Below are positions 16,046-26,981 of a DNA stretch of 64,000 nt, piece by piece (the stretch's first letter is position 1; every line of letters begins with the position of its first letter). The notes under the pieces are model-generated. The model made no database searches, was not told the origin of the DNA, and saw only the letters and a list, made by a program, of their open reading frames with translations. A program made the translations under genes and the position numbers. The stretch is from an uncultured Roseicyclus sp. (GTDB lineage: Bacteria; Pseudomonadota; Alphaproteobacteria; Rhodobacterales; Rhodobacteraceae): contig CAKZPN010000065.1 of NCBI GenBank assembly GCA_937139335.1, positions 1 to 64,000 on the forward strand. The letters run 5' to 3'.

Positions 16046-17986
16046 ATGAGTCTCCCGCCCGGCTTCCTCGACGAATTGCGCAACCGCGTCTCGATCAGCC
16101 AGGTCGTGGGGCGCAAGGTCATCTGGGACACGCGCAAATCGAACCAGGCCAAGGGCGACCTATGGGCGCCCTGCCCGTTCCACCAGGAAAAGACAGCCAG
16201 CTTCCACGTCGATGACCGCAAGGGATTTTACTACTGCTTCGGCTGCCACGCGAAGGGTGATGCGCTGGCCTTCGTGCAGGAGACCGAGAACGTGGGCTTC
16301 ATGGAAGCGGTGGAGATCCTGGCGCGCGAGGCCGGGCTGCCGATGCCCGCGCGCGACCCGCAGGCCGCCGAGAAGGCCGACCGAGCGACCCGGCTGGTGG
16401 GTGCCATGGAGGCGGCGGTCGCGCATTACCGCCTGCAACTGAAGACCGGCGCGGCGGCCGAGGCGCGGGCCTATCTGGAGCGTCGTGGGCTCGATGCCGC
16501 AACGCTGGACCGGTTCGAGATCGGCTTCGCGCCCTCCGTCCGGCAAGGCGCCTTCTCCGCGCTGACCGGCAAGGGCATCGACGCGGGCGAAGTGATCGAG
16601 GCCGGCATCGCCACGAAGCCCGACGACGGTGGCGCGCCCTATGACGCCTTCCGCGACCGGATCATGTTCCCGATCCGCGACGCGCGCGGGCGCTGCATCG
16701 GCTTCGGCGGGCGGGCGTTGGACCCGAACGCGCGGGCGAAATACCTGAATTCGCGCGAGACCCCGCTCTTCGACAAGGGACGCGCGCTCTACAACCACGC
16801 CCCCGCGCGCGATGCCTGCGGCAAGGGCCAGCCGCTGATCGTGGCCGAAGGCTACATGGATGTCATCGCGCTGGTGAAAGCCGGGTTCGAGGCCGCGGTC
16901 GCGCCGCTTGGCACCGCGATCACCGAGGACCAGTTGCGCCTGATGTGGCGCATGGCCGACGAGCCGATCATCGCGCTCGACGGCGACACCGCCGGTTTGC
17001 GCGCCGCGATGCGGCTGGTCGACCTTGCGCTGCCGTTGCTCGAGCCGGGCAAGACCCTGCGATTCTGCCTGCTGCCCGAGGGGCAGGACCCGGACGATCT
17101 CTTGAAGGCGCGCGGGGCCGACACGATGCGTGGGCTGCTCGACAGCGCCGAGCCTCTGGTGCGGATGCTCTGGCGGCGCGAGACCGAAGGGCAGGTCTTC
17201 GACAGCCCCGAACGCCGCGCGGCGCTGGATGGCAGGCTGCGGCAGGCCATCGCCCGCATCCCCGACCAGGGCCTGCGCCGGCACTACGGCGAGGCGCTGG
17301 CCGAGCTGCGCCGCGCGCTGTTCCGCCCCGCGCCCCAGCCCGGTCGCCAGCGCGGTCCCTGGCGCCCCGGCGGGTTTGCCGAGGCGCAGGCGCCGCTGGC
17401 CGACACGCGATCCTCCGCGCTCGGCTCCGGCGCGCTGTCGGCCGACGACCTCAGGATCATGATGATTCTCGCCACGCTCTGCCGCTACCCAACGCTGGTC
17501 GAGCGCTTCGAGGATGATCTCGACAGCCTCGCGCCGCGCCACCCCGACCACGCCGCGCTGATCGACCTGCTGCTCGCCACCCGCGCGGAGGATGAAGCCG
17601 GGATCATCGCGGACTGCGCCGCCGGCGGCCTGACGCCCGCCCTTGAAAGCCTGCGCGCCACCGCCCATCTGCGCATCACGCCGGTCTTGATCGGCCCGCC
17701 GGACCCCGACAAGGCCGAGAGCTGCCTGTCAGAGGAATTCGCGAAATATCATGCCGAACGGGCGCTGAGGTCGGAAATGTCCGAAGCGCTGGAAGATCTG
17801 GCGCGTGCGCCGGAGGGCGACGGACGGCTCGGGCGGCGCCTGAAGCACGCGGTGCAACGGCGCCTGACGGCGGCCCGACCGGCCACCGCCGAGGCCGCCG
17901 GTGCTGTCAGCGAAGACACAGCCGCGCTGTCCGAAAGCCTGCGTGCCTTGATAGAGGCCCGAGTCTGGGAGAAGAAAGGCCGCTAA
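16046..17986 (+). CDS. dnaG: DNA primase
   Basis: 646 residues, normal length. Synthesises RNA primers at the replication fork together with DnaB. N-terminal zinc-binding domain CPFHQEKTASFHV ... FYYCFGCHAKGDAL with the full Cys-His-Cys-Cys set; the RNA polymerase domain with TOPRIM motif LIVAEGYMDVIAL followed by AVAPLGTAI and IIALDGDTAG (metal-binding acidic residues); and a C-terminal DnaB-interacting helical domain. The start MSLPPGFLDELRNR matches the family; the frame upstream is open but lacks a ribosome-binding site. It lies 111 bases upstream of rpoD, a very common arrangement. Confidence 0.96.
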   Translation: MSLPPGFLDELRNRVSISQVVGRKVIWDTRKSNQAKGDLWAPCPFHQEKTASFHVDDRKGFYYCFGCHAKGDALAFVQETENVGFMEAVEILAREAGLPMPARDPQAAEKADRATRLVGAMEAAVAHYRLQLKTGAAAEARAYLERRGLDAATLDRFEIGFAPSVRQGAFSALTGKGIDAGEVIEAGIATKPDDGGAPYDAFRDRIMFPIRDARGRCIGFGGRALDPNARAKYLNSRETPLFDKGRALYNHAPARDACGKGQPLIVAEGYMDVIALVKAGFEAAVAPLGTAITEDQLRLMWRMADEPIIALDGDTAGLRAAMRLVDLALPLLEPGKTLRFCLLPEGQDPDDLLKARGADTMRGLLDSAEPLVRMLWRRETEGQVFDSPERRAALDGRLRQAIARIPDQGLRRHYGEALAELRRALFRPAPQPGRQRGPWRPGGFAEAQAPLADTRSSALGSGALSADDLRIMMILATLCRYPTLVERFEDDLDSLAPRHPDHAALIDLLLATRAEDEAGIIADCAAGGLTPALESLRATAHLRITPVLIGPPDPDKAESCLSEEFAKYHAERALRSEMSEALEDLARAPEGDGRLGRRLKHAVQRRLTAARPATAEAAGAVSEDTAALSESLRALIEARVWEKKGR

Positions 17987-18096
17987 GTGCCCTATGCGAA
18001 TCAGTGATTCGACCTACATAACTTTCAGTGGCAAGGATTCGGCCGGGTGCGCCCCCGGCCAGAGAACCGCCGCAAAATGCCAAAGGACGCCTGCCC

Positions 18097-20093
<1,997 letters not shown>

Positions 20094-20097
<4 letters not shown>

Positions 20098-20154
20098 GGT
20101 GGGCAATCCTGCCCACCAGACGCCGGCACAGGTGGGCAGGATTGCCCACCCTAC
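20094..20154. repeat. Perfect 24-base inverted repeat (REP-like) at the rpoD stop codon
   Basis: Left arm 20094-20117 begins GTAGGGTGGGCAATCC and its exact reverse complement occupies 20131-20154; the loop is 13 bases. The rpoD stop TAG is bases 2-4 of the left arm. A further half-sized relative lies at 20508-20529 on the meaB stop. The sequence GTAGGGTGGGCAAT...TGCCCACC is of a type I have seen repeatedly between genes in Rhodobacterales genomes. It could form a strong RNA hairpin and end the rpoD transcript or protect its 3' end, though no T-run follows. Confidence 0.85.
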
Positions 20155-20212
20155 GGGCCGCGCCCCGTAGCGCCACCCGGCAGCCCACCTCATCCAAGGC
20201 GGAGCGCAACAC

Positions 20213-20482
20213 ATGTCTCTTCTCTCCAGACTCTTCGGCGGCAGCCCCAAGCCCGAGGCGACGACGGAAACCTACGAGGGTTTCCGCATCATCCCCGAGC
20301 CACATTCCGGCGCTGGCGGCTACAAGATCGCAGCGCGCATCGAGAAGGAGGTGGGGGGCGAGCTGAAGACCCACCAGCTGCTCCGCGCCGACACCGTGCA
20401 AAGCGCCGAGGAGGCGGAGGCACTGTCGATCCGCAAGGCCAAGCAGCTGATCGACGAACAGGGCGAGCGGCTCTTCGGGTGA
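20213..20482 (+). CDS. HlyU-family protein
   Basis: 89 residues. Matches the HlyU family seen in alphaproteobacteria (not the ArsR-type Vibrio HlyU): MSLLSRLFGG, TYEGFRIIPEPHS, GGYKIAARIEKEVGGELKTHQLLRADTVQ and the end KAKQLIDEQGERLFG. Families of this kind are annotated as transcriptional activators, but no DNA-binding helix-turn-helix is evident, so the regulatory name should be taken with caution. The start follows AAGGCGGAGC. It lies between two copies of a REP-like element. Confidence 0.85.
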   Translation: MSLLSRLFGGSPKPEATTETYEGFRIIPEPHSGAGGYKIAARIEKEVGGELKTHQLLRADTVQSAEEAEALSIRKAKQLIDEQGERLFG

Positions 20483-20507
20483 CGCGGAGCGACCCGCCCC
20501 GCGATCC

Positions 20508-20529
20508 GTGGGCAGATTGCCCACCCTAC
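20508..20529. repeat. Short copy of the REP-like element at the meaB stop codon
   Basis: GTGGGCAGATTGCCCACCCTAC. Its internal 7-base stem GTGGGCA/TGCCCAC has a 3-base loop. Read on the minus strand it ends in GTAGGGTGGGCAATCTG, the same beginning as the arms at 20094-20154, and the TAG is the stop codon of meaB (20526-20528). Thus two neighbouring genes both end exactly at this element. Confidence 0.75.
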
Positions 20530-21518
20530 CCCTTCAACCAGTCCAGCATTTCCTCCGCCGCGGCCGCGGGCGTTACCTCTCCCGCCGCCACCGCCTCGGC
20601 CTTCTCGGCCATCGCGGCGCGAACCTCCGGGTCGGACCGCAACCGCGCCAGAAGCCCTGCGCGCACCTCCTCCTCGAACCAGTGCGCCGCCTGTTCGGCC
20701 CGGCGCCGGTCCCACCAGCCCTCATCCTTGCGCCAGCGCGCCAGCGCCTGCATGTCCTCCCACGCGCCCGCCAGCCCCTCCCCCGTCACCGCAGACACCG
20801 GCAGCGCCTTGGGGAACCCTTCGGGGTCCTGCGGCCGCTTGCGCAGCAGGCGCAGCGCGCCGGAATAGTCCGCGACGGTCCGGGTCGCGGCGGGCTTCAG
20901 GTCTCCGTCGGCCTTGTTCACAAGGATGATGTCGGCCATCTCCATGATACCGCGCTTCACGCCCTGCAATTCGTCGCCGCCGGCCGGCGCCAGCAGCAAG
21001 ACGAAGACATCGCACATCTCGGCCACCATGGTTTCCGACTGGCCGACGCCCACCGTCTCGATCAGCACCACGTCGAAATCGGCCGCCTCGCAGAGGCTGA
21101 CCGCCTCGCGCGTGCGCCGCGCGACGCCGCCGAGGTGGGTGGACGACGGCGAGGGCCGGATGAACGCTGCCTTTTGGCGGCTGAGCCGCTCCATCCGCGT
21201 CTTGTCGCCCAGGATCGAGCCGCCGGACCGCGCCGAGGAGGGGTCGACCGCGAGCACCGCGACCTTCAGCCCGGCCTCGACCAGCGCCATGCCGAACGCC
21301 TCGATGAAGGTCGACTTGCCCACGCCCGGCGTGCCCGACAGGCCGATGCGCAGCGCCTGACGGCCGTGGCCGCGCAATTCCTCGGTCAGCGCGGTCGCGA
21401 CGGCGCGGTGGTCGGGCCGCGTGCTTTCGACCAGCGTAACGCCGCGGGCCAGCGCGCGGCGTTCGCCCGCCAGGATGCGGGGCGCGAGATCGGTGGCGAG
21501 GGCGCTTGCATCCGTCAT
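20526..21518 (-). CDS. meaB: Methylmalonyl-CoA mutase-associated GTPase MeaB
   Basis: 330 residues. G-protein chaperone that protects and reactivates adenosylcobalamin-dependent methylmalonyl-CoA mutase. Walker A GLSGTPGVGKST near residue 60-70, then LAVDPSSARSGGSILGDKTRM, DVVLIETVGVGQSE (switch and Walker B), and the guanine-specificity motif NKAD. MeaB-type signature AFIRPSPSSTHLGGVARRT is present. The mutase genes are not adjacent here. Start at ATG 21518. The stop TAG lies inside a short REP-like element. Divergent from the DUF3108 gene. Confidence 0.95.
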   Translation of the reverse strand: MTDASALATDLAPRILAGERRALARGVTLVESTRPDHRAVATALTEELRGHGRQALRIGLSGTPGVGKSTFIEAFGMALVEAGLKVAVLAVDPSSARSGGSILGDKTRMERLSRQKAAFIRPSPSSTHLGGVARRTREAVSLCEAADFDVVLIETVGVGQSETMVAEMCDVFVLLLAPAGGDELQGVKRGIMEMADIILVNKADGDLKPAATRTVADYSGALRLLRKRPQDPEGFPKALPVSAVTGEGLAGAWEDMQALARWRKDEGWWDRRRAEQAAHWFEEEVRAGLLARLRSDPEVRAAMAEKAEAVAAGEVTPAAAAEEMLDWLKG

Positions 21519-21633
21519 TGAAGAGTCGTCTTTCGTGCCTAGGCTGTGCGGGCCGGTGTGGTGCAACTGCCCGACCGGTCCCGTTATCTGCCCCGGCCCG
21601 ACCGGGCCTGTCCAGTGCCAGCGCCGAGGTCCG

Positions 21634-22350
21634 ATGCCGCGCCTGCCTTGCCTGACCCTGTCCCGCTGCCTCGCGGCGTTTGTTCTCTGGTCGCTCGCAG
21701 GGCCGGTGGCCGCGCAGGACCAGATCCGCCTCGATGTGCTGTTCCGCGGCCTCACCGTGGCCGAGATCACGCTCGCGGTCCGCGAAAACGGCGCGACCTA
21801 TGCCCTGGCTGGGCGGGTGCAGGCGACGGGTCTGGCTGCGATTTTCGCGCGCGTGCGCTTCCAGATGCAGGCCGAGGGGCGGATGCGGGGTGATGTGCCG
21901 GTGCCACGCCGCTATGCCGAGGATGTGGACACCGGCCGCCGCGCCTCCAGCGTCGAGTTGAGTTTCGCGGGCGCGGTGCCCGAGATCCTGCACCAGAACC
22001 CGCCGCCCGGCCCCGAGGCCGTGCCGCCCGGCGATGCCGCGAGCACGGTCGACCCGCTCTCCGCGCTCTGGCGCGTGGTGCGGGGCGGGGCCGCGCCCTG
22101 CGACTGGGTCCTGCCGGTCTACGACGGCGCGCGCCGGTCGCAGCTTGGCCTCGGCCCCGCCACCGGCTCCGGTCCGCTCAGCTGCGCCGGGCGCTACACG
22201 CGCATCGGCGGTTTTCCCGCGGCGGACCTGGCGGAGCGGCGGGAGTTTCCCTTCACCGCGACCTACGAGGACCGCGGCGGGGCTTTCGTGTTGACGGAGG
22301 TCGAGGCGACGTCTCTCTTGGGGCCGATCCGCATCGTGAGACGAGACTGA
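21634..22350 (+). CDS. DUF3108 domain-containing periplasmic protein
   Basis: 238 residues. A signal peptide ends near SLAGPVAAQD, followed by IRLDVLFRGLTVAEITLAVRENGATYALAGRVQATGLAAIF, the beta-rich DUF3108 pattern of alternating strands, and the ending EFPFTATYEDRGGAFVLTEVEA. Exported proteins of this family are of unknown function; the fold resembles outer-membrane-lipid-binding beta half-barrels. Start ATG at 21634 is placed just before the signal peptide; the upstream open frame is the antisense side of the meaB promoter region. hrpB starts 7 bases after its stop. Confidence 0.78.
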   Translation: MPRLPCLTLSRCLAAFVLWSLAGPVAAQDQIRLDVLFRGLTVAEITLAVRENGATYALAGRVQATGLAAIFARVRFQMQAEGRMRGDVPVPRRYAEDVDTGRRASSVELSFAGAVPEILHQNPPPGPEAVPPGDAASTVDPLSALWRVVRGGAAPCDWVLPVYDGARRSQLGLGPATGSGPLSCAGRYTRIGGFPAADLAERREFPFTATYEDRGGAFVLTEVEATSLLGPIRIVRRD

Positions 22351-22357
22351 CCCGGCC

Positions 22358-24766
22358 TTGGCCCTTCCCATCGACGACATCCTGCCGGCGCTGAAACAGG
22401 CGCTGGCGAGCCACGGTCGCGCCGTGCTGCAGGCGCCGCCGGGCGCGGGCAAGACCACGGGCGTGCCGCCCGCGCTGCTCGACCAGGTCCAGGGCCGCAT
22501 CGTGATGCTGGAGCCGCGGCGCCTCGCCGCCCGCGCCGCCGCCGAACGCATGGCCGATGTGATGCGCGAGCCGATGGGCCAGACCGTCGGCTACCGCATC
22601 CGCGGCGACAGCGCGGTGTCGGGGGCGACCCGGATCGAGGTCGTGACCGAGGGCATCCTGACGCGGATGCTGCAGGATGCGCCGGACCTGCCCGGCGTCG
22701 GGCTGGTGATCTTCGACGAATTCCACGAACGCTCGCTGAACGCCGATCTCGGCCTTGCGCTGACCTGGGAGGTGCGGCAGGCGCTGCGTCCGGACCTTGG
22801 CCTGCTGGTGATGTCCGCGACGCTCGATGCCGGGCCGGTCGCGGCATTGCTGGACAGCGCCCCGCTGCTGACGTCCGAGGGCCGCGCCTATCCGGTCGAG
22901 ACGCGCCACCTCGACCGGCCGGTGCCGAAGGAGCGGCGGCTGGAGGATGCGGTGGCGAACCTCGTGCTGGGGGCGTTGGCCGAAACGGAGGGCGGCGTTC
23001 TCGTGTTCCTGCCTGGCGAGGGCGAGATCCGGCGGGTGGCGGCACGGCTGCAAGGCGCAGTGCCCGGCGACGTGACGCTGCACACGCTCTTCGGCGCGAT
23101 GAGGATCGAGGACCAGCGCGCCGCGATCCGGCCGGCGCGGGCGGGGCGCAAGCTGGTGCTGGCCACCGCCATCGCGGAGACCTCGCTCACCATCGAGGAC
23201 GTCCGCGTGGTCATCGACGCAGGCCGTGCGCGGCGCTCGCGCTACGACCCCGGATCAGGCATGTCGCGGCTGGTGACGGAACCGGTCAGCCGCGCCGAGG
23301 CCGACCAGCGCCGCGGTCGAGCGGGGCGGGTCGCGCCGGGCATCTGCTACCGGATGTGGACGAAAGGCGCCGAGGGCGCGCTGCCCGCCTTCCCGCCCGC
23401 CGAGATCGAGGCGGCGGACCTCGCGGCGCTGGCCCTCGAACTGGCGCTCTGGGGCGGGGCCGAAGGGCTGGCCTTCCTGACGCCGCCGCCCGAGGGGGCG
23501 CTCGGCGAGGCGCGGGCGCTGCTGGCGGAGCTTGACGGGCTCGACGGCGCGGGGCGCATCACCGACCACGGCCGCGCGCTGGCGCGCCTGCCGCTGCACC
23601 CGAGGCTCGGGCACATGGTGCTGAGGGGCGGCGCGGGCTCTGCCCGGCTGGCGGCGCTGCTGGCCGAACGCGACCCGCTGCGGGGCCAGGGCACCGACCT
23701 GATGCTGCGGCTGCGCGCGCTGGACGACCCCGGCGGCATGGGCGCCGAGCGGGGCGCGGTGGCCCGCATCAAGGAGGAAGCGCGGCGGCTGAAGCGCTAC
23801 GAGGCCGGCCCGCCGCTCTCGCCCGCTGCGCAGGCGGCGCTGGCCTACCCCGACCGGATCGGGCTGCGGCGGCCGGGCGATGCCCCGCGCTACGTGCTCT
23901 CGGGCGGTGCCGGGGCGGTAATGCCCGAGGGCGACGCGCTGGCCGGCCAACGCCTGATCGTTGCCACCGATCTGGATGGCGACCGGCGCGAAGCGAAGGT
24001 CCGCCAGGCGCTGCCGATCACCGAAAGCGAACTGCGCGAACTCTACGCCGACCGCATCGCCTGGGTCGATCATTGCGCCTGGTCGAAACGCCACCGACGG
24101 GTGGAGGCCCGGCAGCAGGAACGCTTCGGCGCGCTGGTGCTGGATGACCGGGCGTGGCGCGACGCGCCTTCGGTGGCGGTCGGCGCGGCTCTGCTCGAGG
24201 GCATTCGCGACCTCGGGCTCGGCGCGCTGAACTGGACACCGAAGGCGAAGCTTCTGCGCGCGCGCATCGCCGTCTCGGGCGTGGCCGACGTGTCGGAAGC
24301 CGCCCTGCTCGACAGGCTGGAGGACTGGGCCGCGCCCTGGCTCACGACCGAGCGCAGCGCCGCCGACCTCGGCCGCTTCGACCCGACCCAGGCCCTGACC
24401 CTCTGGCTGGGCCACGCCGCGATGGCCGAGGTCGACCGCCTCGCGCCGCCCGCCTGGCAAAGCCCGCTTGGCCGGTCCATCCCCATCGACTATTCCGGCG
24501 ACGCGCCCGAGGTCGCGCTGCGCCTGCAGGAGGTCTTCGGCACCACCGACCATCCGCGCATCGGCCCGGACCGGGTGCCGCTTAAGATGGTGCTGCTCTC
24601 GCCTGCCGGCCGTCCGGTGCAGGTGACGACCGACCTGCCGGGGTTCTGGGACGGCTCCTACGCCGACGTGCGCAAGGACATGCGCGCGCGCTACCCGCGC
24701 CACCCCTGGCCCGACGACCCGCGTGCGGCAGATCCGACCTTGCGGGCGAAGCCGCGGGGGCGGTAG
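22358..24766 (+). CDS. hrpB: ATP-dependent RNA helicase HrpB
   Basis: 802 residues, normal for HrpB. DEAH-box family: motif I APPGAGKTTGVPPALL (about residue 27-42), motif Ia EPRRLAARAAAERMA, motif II DEFHERSLNADLGLAL, motif III MSATLDAG, and in the second RecA domain FLPGEGEIRRVAARL, TAIAETSLTIEDVRVVIDAG and the arginine-finger motif QRRGRAGRVAPG. The C-terminal HrpB-specific domain ends near WPDDPRAADPTLRAKPRGR. TTG start 7 bases after the DUF3108 gene. RNA helicase of uncertain substrate, not essential in most species. Confidence 0.95.
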   Translation: MALPIDDILPALKQALASHGRAVLQAPPGAGKTTGVPPALLDQVQGRIVMLEPRRLAARAAAERMADVMREPMGQTVGYRIRGDSAVSGATRIEVVTEGILTRMLQDAPDLPGVGLVIFDEFHERSLNADLGLALTWEVRQALRPDLGLLVMSATLDAGPVAALLDSAPLLTSEGRAYPVETRHLDRPVPKERRLEDAVANLVLGALAETEGGVLVFLPGEGEIRRVAARLQGAVPGDVTLHTLFGAMRIEDQRAAIRPARAGRKLVLATAIAETSLTIEDVRVVIDAGRARRSRYDPGSGMSRLVTEPVSRAEADQRRGRAGRVAPGICYRMWTKGAEGALPAFPPAEIEAADLAALALELALWGGAEGLAFLTPPPEGALGEARALLAELDGLDGAGRITDHGRALARLPLHPRLGHMVLRGGAGSARLAALLAERDPLRGQGTDLMLRLRALDDPGGMGAERGAVARIKEEARRLKRYEAGPPLSPAAQAALAYPDRIGLRRPGDAPRYVLSGGAGAVMPEGDALAGQRLIVATDLDGDRREAKVRQALPITESELRELYADRIAWVDHCAWSKRHRRVEARQQERFGALVLDDRAWRDAPSVAVGAALLEGIRDLGLGALNWTPKAKLLRARIAVSGVADVSEAALLDRLEDWAAPWLTTERSAADLGRFDPTQALTLWLGHAAMAEVDRLAPPAWQSPLGRSIPIDYSGDAPEVALRLQEVFGTTDHPRIGPDRVPLKMVLLSPAGRPVQVTTDLPGFWDGSYADVRKDMRARYPRHPWPDDPRAADPTLRAKPRGR

Positions 24767-24774
24767 GCGGTGGA

Positions 24775-24830
24775 GGGGGCTCTGCCCCCGCCCGTTCCGG
24801 GCTCCCCCGGGATATTTGGGAAACAGAGAA
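24775..24830. repeat. GC-rich hairpin plus CCCCCGGGATATTTGGG motif, dispersed intergenic element
   Basis: GGGGGC-TCT-GCCCCC forms a 6-base stem (24775-24789), followed by GGGCTCCCCCGGGATATTTGGG and AACAGAGAAG. The motif CTCCCCCGGGATATTT followed by a purine-rich stretch recurs after many genes in Rhodobacterales as I recall; here it sits directly after hrpB and before selD. It may be the hrpB terminator and supplies the spacing before the selD ribosome-binding site (GGTCTGGAG). Confidence 0.55.
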
Positions 24831-24839
24831 GGTCTGGAG

Positions 24840-26981
24840 ATGCGCGACGCGCCCGTGCCCCTGGTGAAGGAACTGGTCCTCGTGGGCGGCGGGCATACGC
24901 ACGCGCTCGTCCTCCGGCGCTGGGGCATGCGGCCAGTGCCCGGCGCGCGGCTGACGCTGATCAACCCCGGGCCGACCGCGCCCTATACCGGGATGCTGCC
25001 CGGCCACATCGCGGGGCACTACGCGCGCGAGGCGCTGGAAATCGACCTGGTGCGGCTGGCACGCTTCGCCGGCGCACGGCTGATCCTCGGCTCCGTCGAT
25101 GCCATCGACCCTGTGGCGCGGCTTGTGTCGGTGCCGGGGCGCGCGCCGCTGGCCTATGACCTCGCGTCGGTCGACATCGGCATCACCTCGGACATGGCCG
25201 ATCTGCCGGGCTTCGCCGAGCATGGCGTGGCCGCAAAGCCGCTGGCGCGCTTCGCCGACCGGTGGGCGGCGTTCTGCAAGGGCGACGGCCCGGCGCGCAT
25301 CGCGGTCATCGGCGGCGGCGTGGCGGGGGTGGAACTGGCCTTGGCCTGCGCGCACCGGATGAAGGGGCTGGGCCGGGCGCCCGAAGTCGCGGTGATCGAC
25401 AGGGGCGCATTGCTGGAGGGCGCTGCGGGGCGCGACCGGCTGCTGGCGGCGATGGACCGTTACGGGATCGCGCGGATCGAGAGCGCGACGCCGGTGGCGG
25501 TGACGGCGGAGGCGGTGGAGCTGGACGACGGGCGGAGCATCGCATCGGACCTCACCATCGGCGCGGCCGGCGCAGTGCCGCATGACTGGCTAAGCCGTTG
25601 CGGGCTGGAGATGCGGGACGGGTTCATGGTGGTCGACGACGAGCTGCGATCCGTCAGCCACCCGGAGGTCTACGGCGCAGGCGATTGCGTCCACCTGAGC
25701 CATGCGCCGCGGCCCAAGGCCGGTGTCTACGCTGTGCGGGCGGCCCCGGTGCTGGCGGCGAACCTGCGCGCCGACCTGACCGGCGCGCGGCGGCGGCGGT
25801 TCCGCCCGCAGCGCGATTTCCTGAAGCTGGTGTCGATGGGCGAGAAGGCGGCGGTCGCCGAGAAGGCGAGGGTCGCGGTGGCGGGGCGGCTCCTGTGGGT
25901 CTGGAAGGACCGGATCGACCAGCGCTTCATGGAGAAGTTCCGCGAGCTGCCCGCGATGCCGCGGCCCCGCGCGCCCATCGGGGCGGCCATTGGCGTGGCG
26001 CAGGAACTGGCGGCGCCGGCGCCTTGCGGCGGCTGCGGTGCGAAGCTGGGGGCTGGCGCGCTGAGCGGCATTCTTGGCGGGCAGCCCGGCGATGACGCGG
26101 CGGTGATCGAGGTGGGCGGGGCGCGGCAGGTGATCTCGACCGACCATCTGCGCGGCTTTGCCGAGGACCCGATGCTGGTCGCGCGGGCGGCCGCGGTGCA
26201 CGCGATGGGCGACATCTGGGCGATGGGCGCGCGGCCGCAATCGGCGCTTGCGACGGTGATCCTGCCGCGGATGGCGGCGCGGATGCAGGGCGCGTGGCTG
26301 GACGAGGTGATGACGGCGGCGCGCGATATCTTCGGTGCCGAGGGGGTCGAGGTCGTCGGCGGACATTCCTCGATGGGGGCGGAGCTGACGCTGGGCTTCA
26401 CCGTGACGGGGCTGCTGGAGCGCGACCCGATCACGCTTTCGGGCGCGCAGGCGGGCGATGCGCTGATCCTCAGCCGCGGGATCGGCACCGGCGTAGTGTT
26501 GGCGGGCGAGATGCAGATGAAGGCTTCGGGCGGCGAAGTTGCGGCGACCTGGGCACAGATGTGCACGCCGCAGGGCGATGCGGCGGCGATCCTCGCGCGG
26601 GCGGCGCGGGCGGCGCGGGCGATGACGGACGTGACGGGCTTCGGCCTCGCCGGGCATCTCGGCAACATCTGCGCGGCCTCGGGGGTCGGGGCGGAGGTGA
26701 CGCTCGACGCGGTGCCCCTGCTTCCAGGGGCGTTGCGGCTGTCGCAGGCCGGCATCCGGTCGACGCTCTACGCGCAGAACCGCATAGCGCTGGAGGGTCG
26801 GGTCGAGGCACCGGAGACACCCTTGGCGCGGCTTGTGTTCGACCCGCAGACGGCGGGCGGGTTGCTGGCCGCAGTGCCGGAGGCCGAGGCCGCGGGGCTG
26901 GTCGCAGAGCTGCGCGCGGCGGGCTACGACGCGGCCCGGATCGGGCGCGTGACCGAGGGGCCGCTGATCCGTTTCACCTAG
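24840..26981 (+). CDS. selD: Selenide, water dikinase fused to an NADH-type oxidoreductase
   Basis: 713 residues. Residues 1 to about 390 are an FAD-dependent pyridine-nucleotide oxidoreductase (KELVLVGGGHTHALVLRRWG at the N-terminus; IAVIGGGVAGVELALACAHR; YGAGDCVHLSHAPRPKAG). From about residue 395 comes SelD, which makes selenophosphate from selenide and ATP: active-site loop CGGCGAKLGAG with Cys (not selenocysteine) and Lys, DDAAVIEVG, AAVHAMGDIWAMGARP, VVGGHSSMGAELTLGF, MTDVTGFGLAGHL and FDPQTAGGLLAAV. The fusion is known in several proteobacteria; the N-terminal domain may reduce selenium to selenide. No selA, selB or Sec-tRNA gene is in the window, so whether selenium goes to selenocysteine or selenouridine is open. 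Confidence 0.95.
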   Translation: MRDAPVPLVKELVLVGGGHTHALVLRRWGMRPVPGARLTLINPGPTAPYTGMLPGHIAGHYAREALEIDLVRLARFAGARLILGSVDAIDPVARLVSVPGRAPLAYDLASVDIGITSDMADLPGFAEHGVAAKPLARFADRWAAFCKGDGPARIAVIGGGVAGVELALACAHRMKGLGRAPEVAVIDRGALLEGAAGRDRLLAAMDRYGIARIESATPVAVTAEAVELDDGRSIASDLTIGAAGAVPHDWLSRCGLEMRDGFMVVDDELRSVSHPEVYGAGDCVHLSHAPRPKAGVYAVRAAPVLAANLRADLTGARRRRFRPQRDFLKLVSMGEKAAVAEKARVAVAGRLLWVWKDRIDQRFMEKFRELPAMPRPRAPIGAAIGVAQELAAPAPCGGCGAKLGAGALSGILGGQPGDDAAVIEVGGARQVISTDHLRGFAEDPMLVARAAAVHAMGDIWAMGARPQSALATVILPRMAARMQGAWLDEVMTAARDIFGAEGVEVVGGHSSMGAELTLGFTVTGLLERDPITLSGAQAGDALILSRGIGTGVVLAGEMQMKASGGEVAATWAQMCTPQGDAAAILARAARAARAMTDVTGFGLAGHLGNICAASGVGAEVTLDAVPLLPGALRLSQAGIRSTLYAQNRIALEGRVEAPETPLARLVFDPQTAGGLLAAVPEAEAAGLVAELRAAGYDAARIGRVTEGPLIRFT

